Below the pieces are notes generated by a model that did no database searches, was not told the DNA's origin, and worked only from the letters and a program-made list of their open reading frames with translations. 64,000 nt of DNA, taken from NCBI RefSeq assembly GCF_900102005.1, contig NZ_LT627736.1, forward strand, positions 2,046,001 through 2,110,000, written 5' to 3'. Origin of the DNA: Microbacterium sp. LKL04. Lineage in GTDB: Bacteria > Actinomycetota > Actinomycetes > Actinomycetales > Microbacteriaceae. The stretch's first letter is position 1. Every line of letters starts with the position of its first letter. A program made the translations under genes and the position numbers. Below are positions 7,705-16,844 of the stretch, piece by piece.

Positions 7705-9584
7705 GCGAAGCATCTCCCATCAACCCGGCTCTCCCCCTCGCCCCGGCGAACGCCGCGCCCGTGCGCATGCACCTCGCGCGACGACTCCTCAAGCGCCCCG
7801 TCGGTGTCGGAGCCGCGCTGTTCCTGCTGCTCATCGCCGTCATCGCCGTCATCGGCAGTGCGATCGCCCCCCTCGACCCGAACTACGCCGACATCCGGAA
7901 CGTCCTCGCATCCCCGGGCGGCGCGAACCTCCTCGGCACGGACAGCAGCGGCCGCGACGTCTGGTCGCGCCTGCTCGTCGCCACTCAGACGAGTGTCCTG
8001 GCCGCACTGCTGGCCGTCGTCGTCGCCATCGTGATCGGTGTCATCAGCGGTCTCATCGCCGGCTACTACCAGGGCTGGTTCAACGCGGTGGCCACATGGG
8101 TCACCGAACTGAACATGGCACTCCCGGGCATCGTCATCCTGCTCGCGGCGCGCGCCGTCCTCGGCCCCTCGGTCTGGATCTCGATGTTCATCTTCGGCAT
8201 CCTGCTCGCGCCGTCGTTCTTCCGACTCGTCTACGCCGCGGTCACCGCCGTGCGCGGCGAGCTGTACGTCGACGCGGCCCGCGTCTCGGGCCTCAGCGAC
8301 GCGCGGATCATCGGCCGCCACGTCCTCTCGGTCGTCCGGGCACCGATCATCATCCAGGCCGCGATCATCGCGGGCATCGCCCTCGCGATCCAGTCCGGGC
8401 TCGAGTTCCTCGGCCTCGGCGACGTCAAGGTCCCCACGTGGGGCTCGATGCTCAACGACGGCTTCAAGAACATCGCTCGCACGCCGCTCCTGCTCATCTG
8501 GCCGTCGCTCGCGATCGCTCTCACCTGCATCGCCCTCACGCTGCTCGCCAACGTCATGCGCGACGAGCTCGAGCGCACCGTCTCGGTGCGTCGCAAGCGC
8601 CGTCGCGCCGTCACGACCGCGACCGGTTCGGTCGCGGCCGTGACCACCTCGATCTCGATGAGCGGCGGTGAGCCGATCGAAGACCTCGACGAACTCCCGG
8701 TCATCGAGAACCAGGGCGTGATCCGTCACAGCGAGGACGCCCGCAGCAAGGCGACGGAGAAGGTGCTCGAGGTCCGCGACCTGCGGGTCGGGTACGACCA
8801 GCCCGACGGCTCCCACATCGAGGTCGTCCACGGTGTCTCGTTCGACATCCGCAAGGGCGAGGTGCACGGTCTCATCGGCGAATCCGGCTCGGGGAAGACC
8901 CAGACCGCCTTCGGCGTGCTGGGCCTGCTCCCCCGCGGCGGTCACGTCACGGGCGGATCGATCCTCTACGAGGGGACCGAGCTGGCCGACGCGTCCGAGC
9001 GCACCTACGTCGGCATCCGCGGCAAGCGCATCGGTTACATCCCGCAGGAGCCGATGAGCAACCTCGACCCGTCCTTCACGATCGGCAGCCAGCTGGTCGA
9101 GCCGCTGCGCGCGCACCTCGGGCTGTCGAAGAAGGAGGCGACGGAGCGCTCCCTCGACCTCCTCGCCCGCGTCGGCATCCCCCAGCCGAAGCGCACGTTC
9201 GACGCGTACCCGTTCGAGGTGTCGGGCGGCATGGCTCAGCGCGTGCTGATCGCCGGGGCGGTCTCGACCGACCCGGACCTCATCATCGCTGACGAGCCGA
9301 CCACGGCGCTCGACGTCACGGTGCAGGCGGAGGTCCTCGACCTGCTGCGCGACCTGCAGGCCGAGCGCAACATGGCCATGCTCCTCGTCACGCACAACTT
9401 CGGCGTCGTCGCCGACCTCTGCGACCGGGTCACCGTCATGCAGAACGGTCTGTTCGTCGAGCAGGGACCGGTGCGGAGCATCTTCCACCAGGCCCGTCAC
9501 CCGTACACCCAGGCACTGCTGGACGCGATCCTCGACGAGGGTCCCGCCCGCGGTCCGCTCGTCCTGAAGGGAGCACGGGCATGA
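7701..9584 (+). CDS. ABC importer permease-ATPase fusion (DppC-DppD)
   Basis: This single 627-residue chain joins a DppC-type permease (about residues 20-300, six transmembrane segments, EAA loop DAARVSGLSDARIIGRHVL) to a DppD-type ATPase (about 352-610). A charged, serine-rich linker connects them. The ATPase has Walker A GESGSGKT (393-400), signature VSGGMAQR and Walker B LIIADEP. It also has the oligopeptide-ABC C-terminal motif HPYTQALLDAI. These are usually two separate genes. The start is GTG, overlapping the previous stop. With DppB and the next ATPase it forms the complete import complex. Confidence 0.93.
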   Translation: MSEASPINPALPLAPANAAPVRMHLARRLLKRPVGVGAALFLLLIAVIAVIGSAIAPLDPNYADIRNVLASPGGANLLGTDSSGRDVWSRLLVATQTSVLAALLAVVVAIVIGVISGLIAGYYQGWFNAVATWVTELNMALPGIVILLAARAVLGPSVWISMFIFGILLAPSFFRLVYAAVTAVRGELYVDAARVSGLSDARIIGRHVLSVVRAPIIIQAAIIAGIALAIQSGLEFLGLGDVKVPTWGSMLNDGFKNIARTPLLLIWPSLAIALTCIALTLLANVMRDELERTVSVRRKRRRAVTTATGSVAAVTTSISMSGGEPIEDLDELPVIENQGVIRHSEDARSKATEKVLEVRDLRVGYDQPDGSHIEVVHGVSFDIRKGEVHGLIGESGSGKTQTAFGVLGLLPRGGHVTGGSILYEGTELADASERTYVGIRGKRIGYIPQEPMSNLDPSFTIGSQLVEPLRAHLGLSKKEATERSLDLLARVGIPQPKRTFDAYPFEVSGGMAQRVLIAGAVSTDPDLIIADEPTTALDVTVQAEVLDLLRDLQAERNMAMLLVTHNFGVVADLCDRVTVMQNGLFVEQGPVRSIFHQARHPYTQALLDAILDEGPARGPLVLKGARA

Positions 9585-10438
9585 CCGCTCCGCTGCTCGA
9601 GGTGAAAGATCTCGTCGTCGAATACCCGGGCAAGGGGTTCCGTGCCGAACCGTTCCGCGCGCTGAAGGGCGTCTCGCTCGACATCCTCCCGGGCGAGACG
9701 GTGGGCCTGGTCGGCGAATCGGGATCGGGGAAGACGACCCTCGGCCGCGCCGCCCTCGGACTCGCGCCCGTCAGCGGCGGCACGATCACCTACGACGGTC
9801 GCGACATCTCGCACCTGAGCCGGCGCCAGCGCCGGTCGCTGACCTCAGAGATCCAGGTCGTCTTCCAGGATCCGTACTCGTCGCTGAACCCGTCGATGAC
9901 GATCGAGGAGATCCTGATCGAGCCGCTCACGGCGGCGGGGGTCGCCAAGGCCACCGCACGCACGCGGGTGCGGGATCTGCTCGACCAGGTCGGCCTTCCC
10001 TCCGACGCACGCAGCCGGCTGCCCCGCGAGTTCTCGGGCGGCCAGCGGCAGCGCGTCGCGATCGCCCGAGCCCTCGCGCTCGAGCCGCGGCTGATCGTGT
10101 GCGACGAGCCGGTGTCGGCGCTCGACCTGTCGACGCAGGCGCGCGTCCTCGACCTGTTCGTCGAGATCCAGGAGCGCACCGGCGTCGCGTACCTGTTCGT
10201 GACGCACGATCTGGCCGTCGTTCGCCACGTGAGTCACCGCGTCGCCGTGATGTACCGGGGCGAGATCGTCGAGTACGGCGACGGCGACCGGGTCACCTCC
10301 GCCCCGGAGCACCCCTACACCCAGCGGCTCTTCATGGCCGCTCCCGTGCCGGACCCCGACAAGCAGGAGGAGCGCCGCGCCGCGCGTCGCGCGTTCCTCG
10401 CGTCCGAGGCCGGCGCGTCGGTTCCGGGCGCCGCCTGA
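9581..10438 (+). CDS. ABC importer ATPase, DppF-like
   Basis: This 285-residue ATPase has Walker A GESGSGKT (45-52), the Q-loop region VVFQDPYSSLNP, signature FSGGQRQR, Walker B LIVCDEP and the switch His in VTHD. The C-terminus carries the HPYTQRLF oligopeptide-transporter motif. It overlaps the fusion gene by ATGA and is the last importer component. It pairs with the ATPase half of the fusion to power uptake. A hairpin follows 3 bp after its stop, so the glycosidase genes downstream may be expressed at a different level. Confidence 0.93.
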   Translation: MTAPLLEVKDLVVEYPGKGFRAEPFRALKGVSLDILPGETVGLVGESGSGKTTLGRAALGLAPVSGGTITYDGRDISHLSRRQRRSLTSEIQVVFQDPYSSLNPSMTIEEILIEPLTAAGVAKATARTRVRDLLDQVGLPSDARSRLPREFSGGQRQRVAIARALALEPRLIVCDEPVSALDLSTQARVLDLFVEIQERTGVAYLFVTHDLAVVRHVSHRVAVMYRGEIVEYGDGDRVTSAPEHPYTQRLFMAAPVPDPDKQEERRAARRAFLASEAGASVPGAA

Positions 10439-10440
10439 CC

Positions 10441-10475
10441 GGATGCCGGTGCGCGGACATCGCGCGCCGGCATCC
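10441..10475 (+). terminator. Hairpin after the importer genes
   Basis: The left arm GGATGCCGGTGCGCG (10441-10455) pairs with CGCGCGCCGGCATCC (10461-10475) around GACAT. All 15 positions pair if one G-T wobble is allowed. No T-run follows, so termination may be partial. The arm ends are the GGATGCC/GGCATCC words enriched across the window. Confidence 0.65.
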
Positions 10476-10513
10476 ACCATCCCTCTTCTCATCTTCCGAT
10501 CACAGGAGATCGC

Positions 10514-12922
10514 ATGACCGCGTCCACCGACCACCTCCGTCCCCTTCTCGAGAAGCTGACCCTCGAGCAGAAGGCGGCCCTCGTGCAGGGCGCGGACTTC
10601 TGGACGACGGTCCCGCTCCCCGAGATCGGGCTGCGGGCCATGACGCTCTCCGACGGTCCCGCGGGCGTCCGCGGTCCCCGCTGGGACGAGCGCGACCCGT
10701 CGCTGAACATGCCCTCGGGGTCGGCGCTGGCCGCGTCGTGGGATCCGGGACTCGCGCACCGCTACGGCGCCGCCGCCGCGAGCGAAGCCCGACGCAAGGG
10801 CGTCGACGTCGTCCTCGGACCGACCATCAACCTGCACCGATCGCCGCTCGGCGGCCGGCACTTCGAATGCTTCTCGGAGGACCCGCACCTCACCTCGGCG
10901 CTCGGTGCGGCGTACGTCCGCGGCCTGCAGGACAACGGCGTCGCGGCGACCCCCAAGCACTACGTCGCCAACGACTCCGAGACCGACCGCTTCACGGTCG
11001 ACGTAAAAGTCGACGAACGCGCTCTCCGCGAGCTCTACCTCGCCCCGTTCGAGGCGACCGTCGCCGCCGGGACGTGGAGCATCATGAGCTCCTACAACTC
11101 CGTCGACGGCGTGACGATGACCGAGAACGACCTGCTCGAGACGCCCCTGAACAGCGAGTGGGGCTTCGACGGAGTCGTCGTCAGCGACTGGACCGCGGTC
11201 CGTTCGCTCGATGCGGTCGCCGCGGCTCAGGACCTCGCCATGCCGGGACCGGCTCCCGCCTGGGCCGACCTCGTCGCCGCCGTCCGGGACGGTCGCGTCG
11301 CCGAGACAGACCTCGACCGCAAGGTGCTCCGTATGCTGCTGCTCGCCGAACGCGTCGGCGCCCTCCACGGGACGAGTCCGCTCGAGCCCGCGCCGGTCGA
11401 CGGCGTCGCCTTCGTCCGCGAGGCCGCCGTCGAAGGCACGGTGCTCCTGAAGAACGAGAAGGTGCTGCCGCTGGATGCCGGTGGCCTGCGCCGCGTCGCG
11501 GTGATCGGCCAGAACGCCCGCGACGCCCGGACACAGGGCGGCGGGTCGGCCACGGTGCTGCCCGAGCGCACGGTGTCGCCGCTCGACGGCATCCGTGAGG
11601 CCCTGACGCACACCGACGTCGTGTACGAGATCGGCGCGGTCGTGCAGGAGGGCGTCGCCGAGCTCGCCCTCGACCGCATGACGAACCCCGTCACGGGCGA
11701 ACCGGGGCTGCGCGTGACCTTCCTCGGCGAGGACGGCGAGGAGCTGTTCACCGAGGATCGGCGGGCCAGTGCACTCGTGTGGTTCGGCGGCGATGCCCCG
11801 ATCGCCGCGAGCCGAACGGTCGTCTTCGAGACCCGTTACACGCCGGAGGCGACGGGCACGGTCGAGCTCGGCTTCGCCGGCGCGAACCCGGCCCGCCTCT
11901 ACGTCGGGGGCGAGCTGCTCCTCGACGACTCCCCCGTCGTCGAGGGCACCGACCTCGGCGCCGCCTTCCTCAACCCGCCGTCCCTCACCGCGGCGGTCGC
12001 CGTGCGGAGCGGCATCCCGATCGACGTCCGCGTCGAATTCGTCCCCGCCGACGCAGGGGCGCTCGCGGGCGCCATGTCGGCGACGATCGGCATCGCCCCC
12101 GAGCGGACCGACCCCGCCGAGCTCATCGCGCGAGCCGCCGATGCCGCCCGCGCCGCGGAGGTCGCGATCGTCGTGGTCGGCACGAACGCGAAGGTCGAGT
12201 CCGAGGGCTACGACCGCACCGACCTCGACCTGCCGGGCCGCCAGGACGACCTGGTGCGCACGGTCGCCGCGACCGGGACGCCCGTGATCGTCGTCGTCAA
12301 CGCGGGCTCGCCCGTCGTCCTGCCGTGGGCGGACGAGGTCGGGGCGATCGTGCAGGGCTACTTCGGCGGACAGGAGTTCGGTCACGCCATCGCCGACGTT
12401 CTCACCGGCGCCGCCGAGCCCGGCGGGCGCCTCCCCACCACGTGGCCGGCCGCACTCGCCGACGTGCCCGTCACCCAGGTGACCCCGGAAGACGGCGTGC
12501 TGACGTACGACGAGGGCATCCACGTCGGCTACCGCGCCTGGCTGCGCTCAGCCGCCGAACCCGCCTTCCCGTTCGGACACGGCCTCGGCTACACCTCGTG
12601 GGAGTGGGATGCCGCGACCCGCGACGGCGAGCGGATAGAGGTCACGCTCCGCAACACCGGCGAGCGCGCCGGCAAGCAGGTCGTCCAGGTCTACGCCGAG
12701 CGTGCCGGCTCCGAGGTCGACCGGCCGGTTCGCTGGCTCGTGGGTCACGCCGTCGTCAGAGCGGATGCCGGGGCCACCGCGACCGCCTCGATCGCCCTGC
12801 CGCAGCGCCGCTTCGCGCACTGGGCGGACGGCTGGCAGATCGAGCCGGGCACGTTCACGCTGCGCGTCGGCGCATCGGTCGCCGATCTTCCGCTCGCCGC
12901 CGACTGGGAGGTCGGCGCGTGA
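10514..12922 (+). CDS. GH3 beta-glycosidase with PA14 insert
   Basis: This 802-residue GH3 enzyme has the TIM-barrel domain (about 8-300) with nucleophile Asp225 in VVSDWT, and KHYVAND as substrate-binding motif. A PA14-like beta domain (about 415-535) is inserted into the second, alpha/beta sandwich domain, and a fibronectin-III-like end follows. This layout matches bacterial beta-glucosidases and beta-xylosidases such as the BglX/DesR type. AGGAG lies 6 nt upstream of the ATG. No signal peptide is seen, so it probably cleaves imported glycosides. The exact sugar is not determinable here. Its stop overlaps the next GTG start. Confidence 0.95.
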   Translation: MTASTDHLRPLLEKLTLEQKAALVQGADFWTTVPLPEIGLRAMTLSDGPAGVRGPRWDERDPSLNMPSGSALAASWDPGLAHRYGAAAASEARRKGVDVVLGPTINLHRSPLGGRHFECFSEDPHLTSALGAAYVRGLQDNGVAATPKHYVANDSETDRFTVDVKVDERALRELYLAPFEATVAAGTWSIMSSYNSVDGVTMTENDLLETPLNSEWGFDGVVVSDWTAVRSLDAVAAAQDLAMPGPAPAWADLVAAVRDGRVAETDLDRKVLRMLLLAERVGALHGTSPLEPAPVDGVAFVREAAVEGTVLLKNEKVLPLDAGGLRRVAVIGQNARDARTQGGGSATVLPERTVSPLDGIREALTHTDVVYEIGAVVQEGVAELALDRMTNPVTGEPGLRVTFLGEDGEELFTEDRRASALVWFGGDAPIAASRTVVFETRYTPEATGTVELGFAGANPARLYVGGELLLDDSPVVEGTDLGAAFLNPPSLTAAVAVRSGIPIDVRVEFVPADAGALAGAMSATIGIAPERTDPAELIARAADAARAAEVAIVVVGTNAKVESEGYDRTDLDLPGRQDDLVRTVAATGTPVIVVVNAGSPVVLPWADEVGAIVQGYFGGQEFGHAIADVLTGAAEPGGRLPTTWPAALADVPVTQVTPEDGVLTYDEGIHVGYRAWLRSAAEPAFPFGHGLGYTSWEWDAATRDGERIEVTLRNTGERAGKQVVQVYAERAGSEVDRPVRWLVGHAVVRADAGATATASIALPQRRFAHWADGWQIEPGTFTLRVGASVADLPLAADWEVGA

Positions 12923-14031
12923 CGCTTCTCGAGGGGACCGTCCACGACCGCCTCACCGGCATCGCCGAGCGACTCGACAGCTGGCTCGCGGCCGACCCCG
13001 ACCTCTCGTTCCAGGTCGCCGCACGTCACCGGGGCGAGATCGTCCTGGATGCCTGGGGCGGGCCGCACCTCGGCCGGGACTCCGTCATCGTGCCGTACTC
13101 GGTGACGAAGAACACGATCGGCCTCGCCGTGGGCCTGTTGATCGAACGCGGCGAGCTCGACCTCGACGAGCGCGTCGCGACCTACTGGCCGGAGTTCGCC
13201 GCGAAGGGCAAGGGCGCCGTCACGGTCCGTCAGCTGCTCTCGCACCAGGCGGGCCTCCCCCAGGCCGACACGGTCCTCACGTGGGACGAGCTGCTCGACC
13301 ATCACGCCGCCGCCGATCGGCTCGCGGCATCCCGCCCCTTCTGGCACCCGGGCAGTGCGTTCGGGTACCACGCGATCACCATCGGTTCCCTCGGGGACGA
13401 GCTCGTCTTCCGGGTCACCGGACGCACCCTGCACGAGTTCTACGAGCAGGAGATCCGCGCACCGCACGAGGTGGATTTCTACCTCGGGCTGCCCCCGGAG
13501 CACGAGGATCGCCGCGCGGACGTGCTGCCGATGATCCAGCCCGTCTCGGACACCCTCGTCCGGTCGTACTCGGCTCTCGGCCCGCTCGTGTTCGGCTCGA
13601 TGGCGGGCGACGTCGACCTCGGCAACTCGCCGCGGAGCTGGCGGTACGGCCACCCGGCCGGCAGCGGCGCCGGCAGCGCCCGAGGGCTCGCTCGTCTGAT
13701 GGCCGCCGCGGTGACGGGTGTCGACGGCGGGCAGCCGTTCCTCTCCGCCGACACCGTCGAGCAGATCGGGCAGCAGCAGATCCGCGGGTACGACGAGGTC
13801 CTCCATCAGCACGACCGCGCCCACGCGATCGTGTTCCAGAAGCCGTCGCAGCAGCTCTCGTTCGGCGGGCCCCGCTCCTTCGGCCACGACGGCGCAGCGG
13901 GTGCCCTCGCCTGCGTCGACCCCGACTCCGGGGTCTCTTTCGCGTGGACCATCGCCCGCGGCCCCTGGCCCGGCGGCGCCGATCCGCGCGCCGTCGCCCT
14001 GGCGGCCGACATCGGCCGCCTGCTGAACTGA
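12919..14031 (+). CDS. Serine hydrolase, beta-lactamase/esterase (class C fold)
   Basis: This 370-residue protein of the beta-lactamase/PBP4*/EstB family carries the SxxK motif as Ser61-Val-Thr-Lys64, Tyr150 in FGYHAIT as the YxN-like base, and a C-terminal GHDG motif replacing KTG. It has no signal peptide and is therefore probably a cytoplasmic esterase rather than a resistance enzyme. Within a glycosidase operon it could remove acyl groups (acetyl, malonyl, hydroxycinnamoyl) from plant glycosides. That role is inferred from context. The GTG start overlaps the GH3 stop (GTGA). Confidence 0.88.
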   Translation: MTLLEGTVHDRLTGIAERLDSWLAADPDLSFQVAARHRGEIVLDAWGGPHLGRDSVIVPYSVTKNTIGLAVGLLIERGELDLDERVATYWPEFAAKGKGAVTVRQLLSHQAGLPQADTVLTWDELLDHHAAADRLAASRPFWHPGSAFGYHAITIGSLGDELVFRVTGRTLHEFYEQEIRAPHEVDFYLGLPPEHEDRRADVLPMIQPVSDTLVRSYSALGPLVFGSMAGDVDLGNSPRSWRYGHPAGSGAGSARGLARLMAAAVTGVDGGQPFLSADTVEQIGQQQIRGYDEVLHQHDRAHAIVFQKPSQQLSFGGPRSFGHDGAAGALACVDPDSGVSFAWTIARGPWPGGADPRAVALAADIGRLLN

Positions 14032-14046
14032 CCTCGGAGGACTCCT

Positions 14047-16824
14047 GTGAACGCCCGCATCGACAGTCTGCGCGTCGAGCTCCGCAGCGACAGCCCGTTC
14101 GTCGCGACGGCCGAGCCGCGCCTGAGCTGGATCGTCGCGACCGACGAAGCGAACTGGCTCCAAACCCGCGCCGAAGTCACGGACGGCATCGAGACCGTCG
14201 TGCTCGACGGCGACGACAGCGCACTCGTCGCGTGGCCGTTCGCGCCGCTGGAACCCGGCGACCGCCGCGCCGTCCGCGTGCGCGCACAGGCGGCATCCGG
14301 CACCTGGAGCGACTGGTCCGACGGCTGCCAACTCGCGGCGGGCTTCCTGGCTGCCGGCGAGTGGGTCGCGCAGCCCGTCGGGCTCGCAGACCCCGCCCGC
14401 GAGGCGATGCCCACCGTCGTGAAGACGCGGTTCCGGCTCGGCCGCCCGGTCACCCGCGCCCTCCTCTTCTGGACCGCTCTCGGCGTCGCCGAACCCGAGG
14501 TGAACGGGACGCCGGTGTCGGAGGACGTCCTCTCTCCCGGGTGGACCGCCTACCGCGACCGTCTCGTCCACGAGACCGTCGACGTGACCGCGCTCGTCCG
14601 CGAGGGAGAGAACGAGCTGTCCGCGACCCTCGCCGGCGCCTGGTACACGGAGAAATACGGCTTCTTCGCATTCGCCGCCCGGCTCTACGGCACGCAGCCG
14701 TCCTTCCTCGCGCAGCTGCGCGTCACGTTCGACGACGGCACGACCACCACGGTCGCCGCGACCGGCGACGGGTGGGAGGCTGCCGCGGAGTGCTCTGTCG
14801 TCGACAGCGGCATCTACGCGGGCGAGCACCAGGACCTCCGGATCACGGCCGCGGACTTCCGTCCCGTCCGGGTCGGGGCGGCCGCCCTCTCGGGGTACGA
14901 GACGGTCCCCGTCCCCGAGGCCCGGATCGCTCCTCCCGTCCGGCGGATCGAGACCCTCCCCGTCGCGGACGTGCTGGCGACCCCTTCGGGCGGCACGATC
15001 CTCGACTTCGGGCAGAACCTCGTGGGCAGGCTGCGGGTGCGGCTCCGCGGCGACGCGGGCGCCCGAGTGACGATCCGGCACGCGGAGGTTCTCGAGGACG
15101 GTGAGCTCTCCCTCCGCCCCCTCCGCAACGCCGCCGCGACGGCGACCTTCGATCTCTCCGGGGGCGACGACGTCCTCGAGTCGCGCTTCAGCTTCTACGG
15201 CTTCCGCTATGCCGAGATCACCGGCGCCGACGTCGACCCCGCCGACGTCGAGGCGGTGGTGCTCCACACCGACATGACGCGGACCGGGTGGTTCTCGGCA
15301 TCCGATCCGCTCATCGAGCGCCTGCACGAGAACGTCGTGTGGGGCATGCGCGGCAACTTCCTGTCGATCCCGACCGACTGCCCGCAGCGCGATGAGCGGC
15401 TGGGCTGGACGGGCGACATCCAGGTGTTCACTCCGACGGCGTCATTCCTCTACGACTGCGCCGGGTTCCTCACCTCGTGGCTGCGTGATCTCGCGCACGA
15501 GCAGGCGCGCAACGACGGTTCGGTTCCCGTCGTCGTCCCCTCGGCTCTCACGGGGTTCGCCGGCGGTGCGTCGCCCGCGGCCTGGGGCGATGCCGCGACC
15601 GTCGTCCCCACCGTCCTGCACGAGCGCTTCGGCGATCGCGACGTCGTCGCCGCGCAGTACGAGAGCATGCGGACATGGGTGGATGCCATCGGCCGCGACG
15701 CGGGCGAGGGCGGCCTGTGGGCGGGTCGCATGCAGCTCGGCGACTGGCTCGACCCCGCCGCGCCGCCGGACAAGCCCGGGCACGCGAAGGTCGACAGCGA
15801 CATCGTCGCGTCCGCCTACTACGCCCGCTCCCTCCGACAGGTCGCCGATGCCGCGCGACTGCTCGGTTTCGAGACGGATGCCGCGCACTACAGCACGCTC
15901 GCCGAGCGCAGCCGCCGCGCCTTCACCGCCGAGTACGTGACCCCCGCCGGGCGCATGATGAGCGACGCGCCCACCGCGTACGCTCTCGCGCTCGAGTTCG
16001 ACCTCGTGACCGATCCCGAGGTGCGTGCCGCACTGGCGGACCGTCTCGCGGCCCTCGTCCGCGAGGGCGGGTACCGCATCGGCACCGGCTTCGTCGGCAC
16101 CCCGCTGGTGGCCGACGCGCTGACCCGCGGCGGCCACCTCGCCGCGGCAGAGCGCCTGCTGACGCAGACGGAGTGCCCGTCGTGGCTCTACCCCGTGACG
16201 CAGGGCGCGACCACGGTCTGGGAGCGATGGGACTCGCTCCTGCCCGACGGCACCGTGAATCCGGGCGAGATGACCTCGTTCAACCACTACGCGCTGGGTG
16301 CGGTCGCCGACTGGCTGCACCGGACGGTCGCCGGCCTCGCGCCTGCCGCTCCGGGCTACCGGCGGCTGCGCATCGCGCCGCAGCCTCTCGAGACGCTGTC
16401 GTCCGCATCGGCCCGCCACCTGACCCCGTACGGCGAGGCGTCGGTCTCGTGGCGTCGCGACCGCGACCAGATCGTGGTGACCGCGGTCGTGCCGGCGAAC
16501 ACGTCCGCCGACGTCGCCGTGCCGGGCGCACCGGACGAGGTCGGATCGGGTCGTCACGAATGGCGCTTCGCCGCCCCGGCAACTCCCCCGCGCCCCGCAC
16601 TGGACGGGTTGCACGCGTCGCTCGCCGACGTCATCGACGACCCCCGCGCCTACGCCGCGCTCGTCGACACGGTCGCCGCCGCCGATCCCGACCGGGCAGA
16701 GGCGGTGCGGGCCGAGACCCGCTGGGGCGCCGGGCGCCCCGTCACGACCGCGCTCATGTTCACCCCGCCCGACCTGCTCGCGTCCGTCGACGACGCGATC
16801 CGGCGCGCGACGGCATCCGCCTGA
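14047..16824 (+). CDS. GH78 alpha-L-rhamnosidase
   Basis: This 925-residue protein has the GH78 order: N-terminal fibronectin-like domain, Bac_rhamnosid_N beta-sandwich (with the typical GWTAYRDRLVHETVDVT stretch), further beta domain, (alpha/alpha)6 barrel (about 400-790) and C-terminal beta-sandwich. The family's acidic active-site motif is DCPQRDERLGWTGD (444-457). No signal peptide is present. It would release terminal L-rhamnose from imported glycosides such as rutinosides or rhamnogalacturonan fragments. The GTG start has GGAGG 6 nt upstream. The last ~65 residues are an extra helical module that resembles the N-terminus of the next protein. Confidence 0.94.
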   Translation: MNARIDSLRVELRSDSPFVATAEPRLSWIVATDEANWLQTRAEVTDGIETVVLDGDDSALVAWPFAPLEPGDRRAVRVRAQAASGTWSDWSDGCQLAAGFLAAGEWVAQPVGLADPAREAMPTVVKTRFRLGRPVTRALLFWTALGVAEPEVNGTPVSEDVLSPGWTAYRDRLVHETVDVTALVREGENELSATLAGAWYTEKYGFFAFAARLYGTQPSFLAQLRVTFDDGTTTTVAATGDGWEAAAECSVVDSGIYAGEHQDLRITAADFRPVRVGAAALSGYETVPVPEARIAPPVRRIETLPVADVLATPSGGTILDFGQNLVGRLRVRLRGDAGARVTIRHAEVLEDGELSLRPLRNAAATATFDLSGGDDVLESRFSFYGFRYAEITGADVDPADVEAVVLHTDMTRTGWFSASDPLIERLHENVVWGMRGNFLSIPTDCPQRDERLGWTGDIQVFTPTASFLYDCAGFLTSWLRDLAHEQARNDGSVPVVVPSALTGFAGGASPAAWGDAATVVPTVLHERFGDRDVVAAQYESMRTWVDAIGRDAGEGGLWAGRMQLGDWLDPAAPPDKPGHAKVDSDIVASAYYARSLRQVADAARLLGFETDAAHYSTLAERSRRAFTAEYVTPAGRMMSDAPTAYALALEFDLVTDPEVRAALADRLAALVREGGYRIGTGFVGTPLVADALTRGGHLAAAERLLTQTECPSWLYPVTQGATTVWERWDSLLPDGTVNPGEMTSFNHYALGAVADWLHRTVAGLAPAAPGYRRLRIAPQPLETLSSASARHLTPYGEASVSWRRDRDQIVVTAVVPANTSADVAVPGAPDEVGSGRHEWRFAAPATPPRPALDGLHASLADVIDDPRAYAALVDTVAAADPDRAEAVRAETRWGAGRPVTTALMFTPPDLLASVDDAIRRATASA

Positions 16825-16844
16825 CCCACCCCCGAGGAGACACG

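Noticed and set aside
5173-10438. Dipeptide or nickel transporter
   Set aside because: The families match by name, but the operon and regulator link it to glycosidases, so sugar import is more likely. Ligand unproven.
12919-14031. Antibiotic-resistance class C beta-lactamase
   Set aside because: It has no signal peptide, the KTG motif is absent (GHDG instead), and it is embedded in a glycosidase operon.
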